From the NCBI RefSeq assembly GCF_026184235.1, contig NZ_CP110806.1, positions 2,418,001 through 2,482,000 on the forward strand: 64,000 nt of DNA, in the 5' to 3' direction. The stretch is from Cellulomonas sp. S1-8. GTDB taxonomy: Bacteria; Actinomycetota; Actinomycetes; Actinomycetales; Cellulomonadaceae. The notes beneath the pieces were generated by a model that saw only the letters and a program-made list of their open reading frames with translations, had not been told where the DNA came from and did no database searches. Position numbers and translations under genes: made by a program. Positions 35,291 through 43,898 of this stretch are shown here, piece after piece; positions within the stretch are counted from its first letter, which is position 1, and each line of letters begins with the position of its first letter.

Positions 35291-35817
35291 CGCGCCCCGT
35301 CGCCCACGAGCCGTACGGGCTGCTGCCGCCCGTCCCGGCGTTCTCCCTCACCAGCACCGACTGGGTGCACGGTGGGCGGGTCCCCGACGTGCACACCAAC
35401 ACCGACTCCGGGCAGAACGTCTCCCCGCAGCTGACGTGGTCCGGCTTCCCGGAGCAGACCGCCGGGTTCGCCGTCAACGTGTTCGACCCCGACGCCCCGG
35501 GTGTCGCCGGGTGGTGGCACTGGACGGTGCTGGGGCTCGGGCCGCAGGTCACGTCGCTGGTCCGCGGCGCGGGCGTCCCGGACGGATCAGCCTTGCCCGA
35601 GGGTGCGTTCGCGCTGCGCGGTGACGACGGCGTCGCGGGCTACGTGGGCTGCGCTCCCCCGCCCGGCGACCAGGTGCACCGGTACTACGTCGCCGTGCAC
35701 GCGCTCGACACCGCGGACCTGGGCCTGACCCCCGACACCCCGCCGGGGGCCGCGAGCTGCGTCCTGGTGTTCCACACGCTCGCGCGCGCCGTGCTCATGG
35801 GGACGTACCAGCGCTGA
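35275..35817 (+). CDS. YbhB/YbcL (PEBP-like) family protein
   Basis: The 180-residue protein has a phosphatidylethanolamine-binding-protein fold: GGRVPDVHTNTDSGQNVSPQ, FDPDAPGVAGWWHWTVLG and GYVGCAPPPGDQVHRYYVAV match the DPDxP and GxHR ligand-pocket motifs. Role in bacteria is unclear. The GTG start at 35275 has GGAGGT 7 nt upstream and overlaps the sulP stop by 16 nt, so it is probably translated from the same mRNA. No signal peptide is seen, so it is cytosolic. Confidence 0.88.
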   Translation: MPTSLTRPVAHEPYGLLPPVPAFSLTSTDWVHGGRVPDVHTNTDSGQNVSPQLTWSGFPEQTAGFAVNVFDPDAPGVAGWWHWTVLGLGPQVTSLVRGAGVPDGSALPEGAFALRGDDGVAGYVGCAPPPGDQVHRYYVAVHALDTADLGLTPDTPPGAASCVLVFHTLARAVLMGTYQR

Positions 35818-35851
35818 GCGCCGGCCCGTGGCTGCCGGTAACCTGCCGCGC

Positions 35852-36433
35852 ATGACCACCGCCCTGGGAACGCTGACCTGGGAGCGGGCCGTCGACCGCC
35901 CCGACCTGCTGGCCGCGAGCACGCACGCCGTGATCAGCGGGTGGGCCGTCGTCGAACCCGCGGTCGCCGACGCCGTCCTCGTCGCCGCCATCGACCCCGA
36001 CCTCGCCGACACCGCCGCCATGACCGACGCCTACGACCTGCCGCTGTCCGCGTCGGTCAACTGCGTGCTCGTCGCGGGCAGGCGGGAGGGCGTCGAGCGC
36101 ATCGCCGCATGCCTCGTGCGGGCGACGACGCGGGCCGACGTCAACAACGCCGTCAAGCGGCTGCTCGACGTGCGCAAGGCGTCGTTCCTGCCGATGGACC
36201 GCGCCACGCAGGAGTCGGGCATGGAGTACGGCGGGATCACGCCGCTGGGCCTGCCCGTCGGTTACCGGGTGCTGGCCGACGCGGCCGTGGCGGACACGGG
36301 CGCGGCGGACGACGGCACGGGCGGGCTGGTCGTCATCGGCAGCGGCGTGCGCCGGTCCAAGATCGCGCTGCCCGGGTCGCTGCTGGTCCGCGCACCGGGC
36401 GTCGAGGTGGTCCAGGAGCTCGCGATCGGCTGA
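35852..36433 (+). CDS. YbaK/prolyl-tRNA editing domain protein
   Basis: The 193-residue protein has a YbaK/ProX-type editing fold: SASVNCVLVAGRREGVERIA, a NNAVKRLLDVRKASFLP strand with the conserved Lys, and MEYGGITPLGLP, the family hallmark. These proteins hydrolyse mischarged aminoacyl-tRNAs such as Cys- or Ala-tRNA-Pro. The start at 35852 follows TAACCT by 7 nt with no Shine-Dalgarno, implying its own leaderless promoter. Confidence 0.87.
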   Translation: MTTALGTLTWERAVDRPDLLAASTHAVISGWAVVEPAVADAVLVAAIDPDLADTAAMTDAYDLPLSASVNCVLVAGRREGVERIAACLVRATTRADVNNAVKRLLDVRKASFLPMDRATQESGMEYGGITPLGLPVGYRVLADAAVADTGAADDGTGGLVVIGSGVRRSKIALPGSLLVRAPGVEVVQELAIG

Positions 36434-36470
36434 GCCCGTCGCGTGACGAGCCGGGAGCACGGGCCCGTCG

Positions 36471-36851
36471 TCACCGCAGGGCGAGCACGTCCTGCGGGCT
36501 CATCACGGCCGTCAGCGCTGCCGGACCGGACGGCGCCCACTCGAACAGCAGGACCTCGCCGCTGGAGGGGAAGCCGGGCAAGGAGGTGATCATCGACACG
36601 AGCTGCGCCGCCACGCGTTCATCTGCGACCTCGATGTCGACGGCGTCACCAGCGACGTGCATCCGCAGGAGTGCGAGCACCGGCGCGTCGACGTCCTGGT
36701 AGACCTGCCATTGACCGGTGTTGTAGGTGGCCATGCGTCCCGTCGCGGGGACGAGGACGGTGCGCGGCCACTGCGCCCGCAGCACCGCGCCGAGCCGGCT
36801 CTCCTCGATGCGGTACGCACCGTCGGGAACAGCGATGGTCAGGTCGAACAT
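36471..36851 (-). CDS. Probable immunity protein for the PrsW-linked toxin
   Basis: The 126-residue acidic protein (MFDLTIAVPDGAYRIEESRL at the start, SSGEVLLFEWAPSGPAALTA near the end) resembles no family I know. GGAGG 6 nt before the ATG gives good translation. It starts 13 nt after the toxin-like gene stop on the same strand, and its size, charge and position are those of immunity genes next to polymorphic-toxin C-termini. No signal peptide or membrane segment is seen, so it would act in the cytosol. The function is inferred from position only. Confidence 0.6.
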   Translation of the reverse strand: MFDLTIAVPDGAYRIEESRLGAVLRAQWPRTVLVPATGRMATYNTGQWQVYQDVDAPVLALLRMHVAGDAVDIEVADERVAAQLVSMITSLPGFPSSGEVLLFEWAPSGPAALTAVMSPQDVLALR

Positions 36852-36864
36852 GCGGATCCTCCGT

Positions 36865-39204
36865 TCACGGGACCAGTCGGACGTAACCGCGGATACCCAG
36901 CTCGACCATGCGCGACTCCAGGAACCTCGCCGCTGCGGCGCTGTTCGTGACGTACTCCACGACAGCGTCCGGCCCGCCGACCTGCCGGGCCGCGTCGGCG
37001 AGGTTCAACAGCTTCGGGTCGACCTTGGCGATGACGATCCTCTCCAGGCTCGAGCCGGGTTCAGGGGCGTAGAACGAGCTGGTGCCAGAGCCGACGTGCT
37101 TGGCGTCGCCGACCGCAGCGTACTGAGGGGTGAAGCCGTCGGGGTGGACCAGAGTGCCGTCCGCGAGCACCACGGTCTTCTCTGTGGGTCCGTAGATGCG
37201 GGTCTGGTACGCGGAACCGGCCTCATGCCCCCCACGCAGCCCTGACGTCGGCAGCGCGTTGAAACGGGCCTGTGCGACTGCCTGCTCCGCATCATCGAGA
37301 GCCTGTTTGACGCTGCCGTCGGCGAGCGGAACCGGCTCCCTTCTGAGGAACGCGCCCAGGTCGAGGACACCCGCGTCTTCGGCGAGGTCGAACCTGCGTG
37401 CTGCGAGCCACGCGGCGGGGTCGGCGACGACGTCGTCGGCGACGGTACGCACACCCCTGCCCAGGACCGCGCCGCCGAAGGCTCCGGGACCGAATGTCAG
37501 GACGAACCCGAGGGTGTCGAGGGCGAGCTGGGTGGGCGTGGCGGTCGCCAGGTAGTCGCGGGTGGCCTGGTCGGGGTCGCGGACGAAGGTCGCGATGCCG
37601 GCGGACTTGTCCAGTCCCCAGGTCAGGACCCCGGAGATGCCCATCGCCATGGCCAGGGACCCCCCGGACAGGGCGATCAGCGCGGCGATGCCCACACCGA
37701 TGGCGATCTGCATCCCCAGGGGTTGGCCGTGCCACCAGTCGTCGACGCGGCCCAGGATCCCCGCCAGCCAGAACCCGAGCTCGTAGACCCTCTCCATCCG
37801 GGACGCGTCGAACGGTGCCAGGACCAGGCCGGCTGCGAGCAGCGCGAGGAGCGCCCCAGCAGCCAGGGTCCGGCGCCGCGACGGGTCCACGGGGTGGGCC
37901 ATGGTCTCGTAGCCCAGCTCACGTGCCGCGCGCTGGGCTGCCAGCGCTGTGGCGCCCTGCTGTGCCGCCGCGCGTCGGGACTGGGCTGGTCCCTTGGCGA
38001 AGCCGGCCACGGCGGTGCGCAGGTCACGTGCGATCACCCACAGCGTGCCGGGGACCGCGAACCCGACCGCGTGCGCCCAGGCGCGCAGGGGCTCGGGCCA
38101 CGTGCGCGTCCACTGCCCGACCCGCGTGGCGCACGCATCGACCCACCCAGGGCGCGGCACGACGACCAGCGCCGCGGCAGGCAGCCGGGCCAGCCGGCCG
38201 GCGTCGACGACCAGCGCGAGGACCAGCAGCACCACGAGCAGCGCCGGTCGGTGGTTCCCGTGCCCGAACGCCGACCAGGTCGCACGCAGCAACCACGGCA
38301 CGTGCGTCAGCTGCGGGTCCAGCCACCGCCCGGACCGGTCACCGCCGTTGTAGGCCGCGTGGTCCGCGACCGCCACCAGCAACGCGATCACCGGCACGAG
38401 GACCGCACCGACCCGAACCCCCAGCGCCACGCGATCGTCGCGTCCTCGCACCGCGCGCACCGCTGCGATTCCCAGCCCGACCCATGCGGCCACGACCGCG
38501 GTCACGATCCCGTGCCCGGCGAACTCCTGGACCCGGTCGTTGACCGCGACCGGGACTGGCCACCACCCGAACTGGTCGAACTCCTCGGGCAGACGCTGGG
38601 AGGAGAACCCGATACCGGCCTTGCCGATCGCCAGGGCCAGACGCCGCAACGACTCCTCGACCAGCAGGAACGCGGTCCCGCCGGCCAGCCCCAGCAGCAA
38701 CCAGTCCACGGCAGCGAACCGCGCAGCGCGCCGCGGGGCGAGCAACGCCACGACCGCCAGCGGCACCAGCTTGAGGGTCTCCTCGGTGATCGCGGCGATC
38801 ATCACCGACGGACCGTCCTGCGAGACGGACAGATCGAGGACCACCGTGGTCAACCACCTCGAGACCAGCCCGACCACGAAGGACCACACCACGCACGCCG
38901 TGAAGAAACGCAGGTACCCGGTCCACGTCAACGACTTCGTGCGCGCCAGCACGTACCAGGCGACCACGACCCACACGCACCCCAGCCACGCCCGCAGCCC
39001 GAACCGGACCTCCGGCACGAACACGAACAGCCCCAGCACCCACACCAGAGCGACCCACAGCCCGACCGCCCGGACCTTGACCCACCGCGCCGCCAGCACC
39101 GGACGCGCCGCCCACCACGCGGCACGGCGCTGCGCCCACACCTGCCACCACTCACGCGGCGGCGCAGCACCCGCCGGCTGGTCCGCAACGACGCCGGTCG
39201 TCAC
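36865..39204 (-). CDS. PrsW-like membrane protease fused to a putative nuclease toxin
   Basis: The protein has about 779 residues, starting at GTG 39204 with GGGGG upstream. Residues 45-300 are a multi-helix membrane domain with PrsW-type motifs: EETLK (141-145), FLLVE (179-183), a membrane His in AGHGIVTA (H231) and His in ADHAAYN (H282). The middle (300-600) has further helices (LLALLAAGLVLAPF; a Gly-rich ALIALSGGSLAMAMG hairpin) and an Ala/Arg-rich cytosolic stretch. The last 100 residues are soluble: HPDGFTPQYAAVGDAKHV (687-704) has the PD-x-(D)xK look of restriction-endonuclease-fold toxins (PD688-689, D700, K702), followed by ERIVIAKVDPKLL and an end GIRGYVRLVP. A small gene 13 nt downstream is a likely immunity partner. 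Toxin activity and protease activity are both inferred. Confidence 0.72.
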   Translation of the reverse strand: MTTGVVADQPAGAAPPREWWQVWAQRRAAWWAARPVLAARWVKVRAVGLWVALVWVLGLFVFVPEVRFGLRAWLGCVWVVVAWYVLARTKSLTWTGYLRFFTACVVWSFVVGLVSRWLTTVVLDLSVSQDGPSVMIAAITEETLKLVPLAVVALLAPRRAARFAAVDWLLLGLAGGTAFLLVEESLRRLALAIGKAGIGFSSQRLPEEFDQFGWWPVPVAVNDRVQEFAGHGIVTAVVAAWVGLGIAAVRAVRGRDDRVALGVRVGAVLVPVIALLVAVADHAAYNGGDRSGRWLDPQLTHVPWLLRATWSAFGHGNHRPALLVVLLVLALVVDAGRLARLPAAALVVVPRPGWVDACATRVGQWTRTWPEPLRAWAHAVGFAVPGTLWVIARDLRTAVAGFAKGPAQSRRAAAQQGATALAAQRAARELGYETMAHPVDPSRRRTLAAGALLALLAAGLVLAPFDASRMERVYELGFWLAGILGRVDDWWHGQPLGMQIAIGVGIAALIALSGGSLAMAMGISGVLTWGLDKSAGIATFVRDPDQATRDYLATATPTQLALDTLGFVLTFGPGAFGGAVLGRGVRTVADDVVADPAAWLAARRFDLAEDAGVLDLGAFLRREPVPLADGSVKQALDDAEQAVAQARFNALPTSGLRGGHEAGSAYQTRIYGPTEKTVVLADGTLVHPDGFTPQYAAVGDAKHVGSGTSSFYAPEPGSSLERIVIAKVDPKLLNLADAARQVGGPDAVVEYVTNSAAAARFLESRMVELGIRGYVRLVP

Positions 39205-39315
39205 CGATGACCCCCTGCGAATCGGACAACTCGGACGACCGCACCGTAACGGCATCCCCCTCGACGCCGAGCCGATCATCCACAGGACCACTCGGACGGA
39301 CCAGCGCGGCGGCAG

Positions 39316-39321
39316 TAGCCT
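39316..39321 (+). promoter_or_regulatory. -10 box of the AlkZ-like gene (leaderless)
   Basis: TAGCCT ends 6 nt before the ATG at 39328; no Shine-Dalgarno is present. Confidence 0.5.
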
Positions 39322-39327
39322 CGGGCG

Positions 39328-40422
39328 ATGGTCTCGCTCACCTGGCCGGCCGCGCTGGCGTGGCGGTTGCGGCGTCAGCACCTCGAGCCCCGCGACGGCA
39401 CGTCGGTGCCCGCCGTGGTCGGGACGCTGGGGGCCGTCGCCGCGCAGCTGGACCCGTCCGCCGCGGAGCTGGGCGTGCGGGCACGTCTGCGCAGCTCACG
39501 GCCTGGCGACGTGGACCGGGCGCTGGCCGACGGCAGCCTCGTGCGGACGTTCGCGTTCCGGGGTGCCACGCACCTGATGACGCCGGAGCAGGCCGGGGTG
39601 CACCTCGCGCTGCGCACGTCGAGCCGCATGTGGGAGCGCGCGTCGTGGCAGAGCCACTACGCGTTGGCCCCCGGGGACTGGCCCGCGTTGCGCGCGGCCG
39701 TGCGGGAGGCGTTGACGTCCGGGCCGCTGACGCGGGCCGAGCTGGCGGCGGCCGTCACCACCGACGCCCGGTTCCGTCATCTCACCGCGGCGTTCACCGA
39801 TCCCTCGGCGACGTTCCTCAAGCCGTTGGCGTGGCAGGGCGACCTGAGCCTGGGCCACCCGCGCGACGGCGCCATGACGCTGCAGGGCCTTGACGCGAAC
39901 CCGCGGTGGACCGGCCTGCCGGACCTCGACGACGCAGGACCGCGCGCCGTCGAGACGTACCTGCGCGCGTACGGGCCGGCCGCACCGCGCCACCTGCACT
40001 ACTGGCTGGGCCAGGGGCTGGGCGTGCGCAGCACCCTGCTGCGCCGGTGGCTCGACGCCCTGGGCGCCCGCCTGTGCGACGTCGAGGTCGACGGGGAGCC
40101 GCTCCTGGTGCTGCGGGACGACCTCGACGAGCTGACGGCGACGGCACCGACCGCCGTGGTCCGACTGCTGCCGCAGTACGACCAGTGGGTCCTGGGCCCC
40201 GGCACCGCCGACCCGCACATCGTCCCGCCGGACCTGCGCCCGGAGGTGAGTCGTGGCGCGCGGGTCGTCGTGGTCGACGGCGTCGTGGCGGGCACCTGGA
40301 CCCGCACCGGCGACACCGTCCGGCTGACGTGGCGACCGGGGTCACCGCGATCGACGGACGACGCGCTCGACGCCGAGATCGCGCGGCTGGGCGGGTCCCC
40401 CGCTGCGATCGTCGCCGGCTGA
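39328..40422 (+). CDS. AlkZ-like winged-helix DNA-binding protein (HTH_42)
   Basis: The 364-residue protein belongs to the HTH_42/AlkZ superfamily of tandem winged helices: AALAWRLRRQHLEPRDGTSV at the N-terminus, GATHLMTPEQAGVHL, and the late LLPQYDQWVLGP, which corresponds to the catalytic QxQ/QxD region of interstrand-crosslink glycosylases. Here the motif reads QYD, so a DNA glycosylase role is possible but not assured. Start is leaderless. It is divergent from the PrsW-toxin gene. Confidence 0.85.
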   Translation: MVSLTWPAALAWRLRRQHLEPRDGTSVPAVVGTLGAVAAQLDPSAAELGVRARLRSSRPGDVDRALADGSLVRTFAFRGATHLMTPEQAGVHLALRTSSRMWERASWQSHYALAPGDWPALRAAVREALTSGPLTRAELAAAVTTDARFRHLTAAFTDPSATFLKPLAWQGDLSLGHPRDGAMTLQGLDANPRWTGLPDLDDAGPRAVETYLRAYGPAAPRHLHYWLGQGLGVRSTLLRRWLDALGARLCDVEVDGEPLLVLRDDLDELTATAPTAVVRLLPQYDQWVLGPGTADPHIVPPDLRPEVSRGARVVVVDGVVAGTWTRTGDTVRLTWRPGSPRSTDDALDAEIARLGGSPAAIVAG

Positions 40423-40431
40423 GGGGGAAGG

Positions 40432-41526
40432 TCAGAAGAAGACGATCGCCGACACCGTGAAGATCACGACGAACCCCGCCGCCAGGACCGTCCGCAGGGT
40501 GGGGCTCGCCTGGTCGACGCGTGCCTTGAGGCGTCGGTACATCCACATGTCGAGCTCGCCCAGGGGGATGCTGAGCAGCACGGCCGCGACGATCGACAGG
40601 ACGAACACCCGGATGAAGCCCACCCCCGGGAGCGTCGCGTAGAGGGTGCGGATCACCGGCAGGTGGCAGAGGTAGAGCATGTAGCTGTAGTTGCCGAGCC
40701 GGTTCCCGAGCCGTCCGACGGGCGTGTCACCGAAGACCGGTCGCCAGCCCTCGTACCGCGCGAGCGACAGCACGAGCAGCGCGCTGCCGAATCCCAGCCC
40801 CCAGCGGCCTCCGGTCACGCCCTGGGACGAGCCGAAGAGCCACAGCGCCGTCCCGACGATCCCCGCGACGACCGGGTGCGGGGGCCGGTGCAGCACGAGC
40901 GGCAGGAGCATGCCGAACGCGAAGGCCGTCGTGACGCCGACGAACGGCAGCTCGTGCGCCGGGAAGACGTTGATCGAGGGGTTGTCGGGCCACAGGACGT
41001 TGTGCACGAGGATCAGGCCGAGCCAGCCGATCAGCACGGACGCAGCGCTCTGGACGCGCCCCAGGGCGATCAGGACGGCCACGAAGACGTAGAACGCGAT
41101 CTCGAACACGAGGGTCCACTCGACGCCGAGCGGGTAGGTCGCGCCGCCGTAGGGCAGCAGCGACAGGGCGTAGACGTCGACGGGCGCCTTGATCGGCGAC
41201 CAGATCGACGCGACGAGCACGAGCGCGACGACCACGAAGAACGGCGGGTAGATCCGCACGAGGCGGTGCAGGAGGAACTGCGGTGCCGAGTACCGCTGCA
41301 TCGAGGACGCCATGAGGTAGCCCGACAGCGCGAAGAACAGCGACACCCCCACCGCCCCGAGCCAGCCGGGCACGTACTGCAGGGCCCAGGTGCTGCCCCG
41401 TTGGAGCGACTGGTAGACGGCCGCGTGGTAGAAGACGACGGCCAGCGCCGCGACGAACCGCAACCACTGCAGGCTGTAGACCCGCTGGGTCCGCTCCACG
41501 TCCACGGTGGGGGTCACGACCGCCAC
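40432..41526 (-). CDS. Acyltransferase 3 family membrane protein
   Basis: The protein has about 364 residues and ten or so membrane helices. The N-terminal helix holds the acyltransferase-3 hallmark Arg and His (LQWLRFVAALAVVFYHAAVY), followed by SLFFALSGYLMASSM and a periplasmic-side EWTLVFEIAFYVF motif. These enzymes O-acylate surface glycans or lipids. The GTG at 41526 has GGAGGGCGGG upstream; an earlier GTG at 41559 has none. A TAGCAT box at about 41582 could be its promoter. The target molecule is unknown. Confidence 0.88.
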   Translation of the reverse strand: MAVVTPTVDVERTQRVYSLQWLRFVAALAVVFYHAAVYQSLQRGSTWALQYVPGWLGAVGVSLFFALSGYLMASSMQRYSAPQFLLHRLVRIYPPFFVVVALVLVASIWSPIKAPVDVYALSLLPYGGATYPLGVEWTLVFEIAFYVFVAVLIALGRVQSAASVLIGWLGLILVHNVLWPDNPSINVFPAHELPFVGVTTAFAFGMLLPLVLHRPPHPVVAGIVGTALWLFGSSQGVTGGRWGLGFGSALLVLSLARYEGWRPVFGDTPVGRLGNRLGNYSYMLYLCHLPVIRTLYATLPGVGFIRVFVLSIVAAVLLSIPLGELDMWMYRRLKARVDQASPTLRTVLAAGFVVIFTVSAIVFF

Positions 41527-41606
41527 TGTCCCGCCCTCCGTCCGTCCTCCGCCCGCCACAGGGCAGGACGCCGAGCGGATGCTACCGCCCGACGGGCCCC
41601 TGGCCG

Positions 41607-42446
41607 TCAGACCCGCGTCGCCCAGAACGCCACGGCAGCCGCGGCGGCGACGTTGAGCGAGTCGACCCCGCCGGCCATCGGGATGCGCACCGTCAGGTCG
41701 CCCGCGGCCACCGTCGCCGGCTTCAGCCCGTCACCCTCGGCCCCGAGCACCAGCGCGAGGCGCTCCGGCGGGTCCGCGACGAGGTCGTCGAGCGACACCG
41801 CGTCGTCGGACAGTGCGAGCGACGCCGTGACGAACCCCGCCACGCGCAGCGTCGCGATGCCCTCGGGCCACGGGTCGATGCGGGTCCACGGCACCTGGAA
41901 CACCGTGCCCATCGACACCCGCACCGACCGCCGGTACAGCGGGTCGGCGCAGCGCGGTGTGACGAGCACCGCGTCGACGCCCAGCGCGGCGGCGGACCTG
42001 AAAGCCGCACCGACGTTGGTGTGGTCGACGAGGTCCTCCAGGACTGCGACCCGTCGCGCCCCGGCTCCCCCGCGCGCACCGGCGAGGACGGCGGCGACGG
42101 ACGGCAGGTCGGGGCGGTGCATGGCCGCGAGCGCGCCCCGGTGGACGTGGAACCCGGTGATGGCCTCCAGGACGGGCTCGTCGGCCACGTACACGGTCAC
42201 GGGGTCGTCCCCGGGGACGTCGGCGAGCATCGACTCGACGTCGCCGAGCCAGCGCGGCGCCAGCAGGACGGACCGCGGTCGGTGCCCGGCGCGCAGCGCG
42301 CGGCCCAGGACGGTCGAGCTCTCGGCGATGTACAGGCCGTTGGCGGGCTCGATGCGGGTGCGCAGCGCGACGTCGGTGAGTCCGACGTAGTCGCTCAGCC
42401 GCGGGTCGTCGCGGTCGGTGACGTGGTGGACGTCGGCACGGGACAC
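41607..42446 (-). CDS. SpoU/TrmH-family RNA 2'-O-methyltransferase
   Basis: The 279-residue protein has an N-terminal substrate-binding domain (about 1-110) and a SPOUT knot: LEDLVDHTNVGAAFRSAAAL, LGAEGDGL and the C-terminal IPMAGGVDSLNVAAAAAVAF. It uses SAM to methylate a ribose in rRNA or tRNA; the site is unknown. The GTG start at 42446 follows GGAGGATGAGG. The frame stays open far upstream, across the MFS gene, but homology begins here. Confidence 0.9.
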   Translation of the reverse strand: MSRADVHHVTDRDDPRLSDYVGLTDVALRTRIEPANGLYIAESSTVLGRALRAGHRPRSVLLAPRWLGDVESMLADVPGDDPVTVYVADEPVLEAITGFHVHRGALAAMHRPDLPSVAAVLAGARGGAGARRVAVLEDLVDHTNVGAAFRSAAALGVDAVLVTPRCADPLYRRSVRVSMGTVFQVPWTRIDPWPEGIATLRVAGFVTASLALSDDAVSLDDLVADPPERLALVLGAEGDGLKPATVAAGDLTVRIPMAGGVDSLNVAAAAAVAFWATRV

Positions 42447-42484
42447 GCCCTCATCCTCCCAGGTCGCAGCCGAGAGGCGGTGTC

Positions 42485-43783
42485 CTACCGGCGGGCGTCG
42501 TGGCGCACCGCCCGGCCCCCGAGCAGCGCGACGACGCCGCCGGCGACCGCCACGACGGGAACCAGCAGGAACGCGCTGTGCGTCCCGAAGGCGTCCGAGA
42601 GCGCACCGAGCAGGAACGGCGCGACGCCGATCGCGAGCGCGCCCGCGAGGGTCGCGTGCGCCTGCGCCCGGTCGCCCCGGCCGGGCGACGCGGCGAGCAG
42701 CAGCGCGATCGACAGCGGGTACTGCGCGCCGTACCCGAAGCCCGCGACGACCAGGCCCGCGAGCGCGACGCCCGCGTCGGTCGCGGTCCACAGCACGGCC
42801 CACCCGATGACGGCGATGCCGAACGACGCCGCGAGCAGGTGCGCGGCCTGCACGCGCAGCGACAGGGGCCCGACGACGAAGCGCATGGCGGACATGCCGG
42901 CGACGAGGCCTGCGGTCGTGGCGGTCGCGATGCCGGCGCCCGCGTCGGTGCGCGCCAGGACGAGGTCCGTGGCCCAGTAGGTGGTGGCGTTCTCGAGGGC
43001 GACGGCGGCGACGATCGTGGCGAGGAAGAGCGGTGCGGCACGCAGCAGCCGGTGCCGTGACGCCGGGGCGAGGGGTGCGGGCGTCCCGGTGGCCGAGACC
43101 GCGGCGGTGGTGGGTGCCGCGACGGCGTCGTCGGCGGTCCTGGGCGCGACGGGCGCCGCCGCGGTGCCCGTCGTCCTGCGGCGCAGCGCGGGCAGCGCAC
43201 GCGACGCGGGCAGGCGTGCCACGACGACGGCGACGACGAGCGCGAGCAGGACCGTCACCGCGACCCCCGGACGCCACCCCCAGCCGAGCGTGACGCACGC
43301 GCCGACGGCCAGCGGGCCGACGAGCCCGATCGACGAGCCGACGCCGTTCGCCTCGGTGATCGCCGCCGACGCCGCCCGGCCGGCGTGCTGCGCGATCCCC
43401 ACCTGGGTGGCGGCGATGAGCACGTTGCCACCGACCGCCGTGACGAACATGCCGGTGAGCGTCCACGGGAGCGTCGGGCCGAGCAGCAGCCCGACGACCC
43501 CCACCGCGACCAGCAGCGCCGCCGTGCCGATCGCGCCGCGCCGCTCGAGCACCCGCACGGCGCGCGGGGTCAGCGGTGCCGCGACCAGACCACCCAGGGC
43601 CATGGCCGTGCCGTGCAGACCGGCCTGGGCCGCGGTGATGCCGAGCTCGTCGGCGAGCAGCGGCACCGAGGGGTTGAAGCTGTAGAGCAGCCAGCCCCAC
43701 ACCGCGAAGGGTGTGTAGAGCCCGACGGTGAGCCGGTCTCGGACGAGGCGCGGCCGGACGGTGGCGCCACGGGCAGGGTCCAT
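42485..43783 (-). CDS. MFS transporter
   Basis: The protein has about 432 residues with twelve hydrophobic segments in two halves separated by an Ala/Thr-rich loop near residue 205. The first segment is VGLYTPFAVWGWLLYSFNPS, followed by LADELGITAAQAGLHGTAMA and the cytosolic LTPRAVRVLERRG. It is a proton-driven major-facilitator carrier with no sign of its substrate. The ATG at 43783 is the best match to carrier length but lacks a Shine-Dalgarno; a GTG six codons upstream is also possible. Confidence 0.85.
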   Translation of the reverse strand: MDPARGATVRPRLVRDRLTVGLYTPFAVWGWLLYSFNPSVPLLADELGITAAQAGLHGTAMALGGLVAAPLTPRAVRVLERRGAIGTAALLVAVGVVGLLLGPTLPWTLTGMFVTAVGGNVLIAATQVGIAQHAGRAASAAITEANGVGSSIGLVGPLAVGACVTLGWGWRPGVAVTVLLALVVAVVVARLPASRALPALRRRTTGTAAAPVAPRTADDAVAAPTTAAVSATGTPAPLAPASRHRLLRAAPLFLATIVAAVALENATTYWATDLVLARTDAGAGIATATTAGLVAGMSAMRFVVGPLSLRVQAAHLLAASFGIAVIGWAVLWTATDAGVALAGLVVAGFGYGAQYPLSIALLLAASPGRGDRAQAHATLAGALAIGVAPFLLGALSDAFGTHSAFLLVPVVAVAGGVVALLGGRAVRHDARR

Positions 43784-43843
43784 GTGATGAGCATCGACCA
43801 CCGGCGCCCCCAGCCCGACCTCCGACACCGGTGACGTGCGTCG

Positions 43844-43879
43844 CACCGACCCCGGACGGGGTTCCGTCCGGGGTCGGTG
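43844..43879 (-). terminator. 16-bp hairpin after the xylanase
   Basis: CACCGACCCCGGACGG (43844-43859), loop GGTT, and its exact complement (43864-43879) lie 19 nt after the xylanase stop. Confidence 0.8.
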
Positions 43880-43898
43880 ATGCCTCACGCGAGGGTGC

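Noticed and set aside
36443..36474. GTGACGA...TCGTCAC inverted repeat between convergent YbaK-like and immunity genes
   Set aside because: Only 7 paired bases with a long loop, overlapping the stop codon; weak as a terminator.
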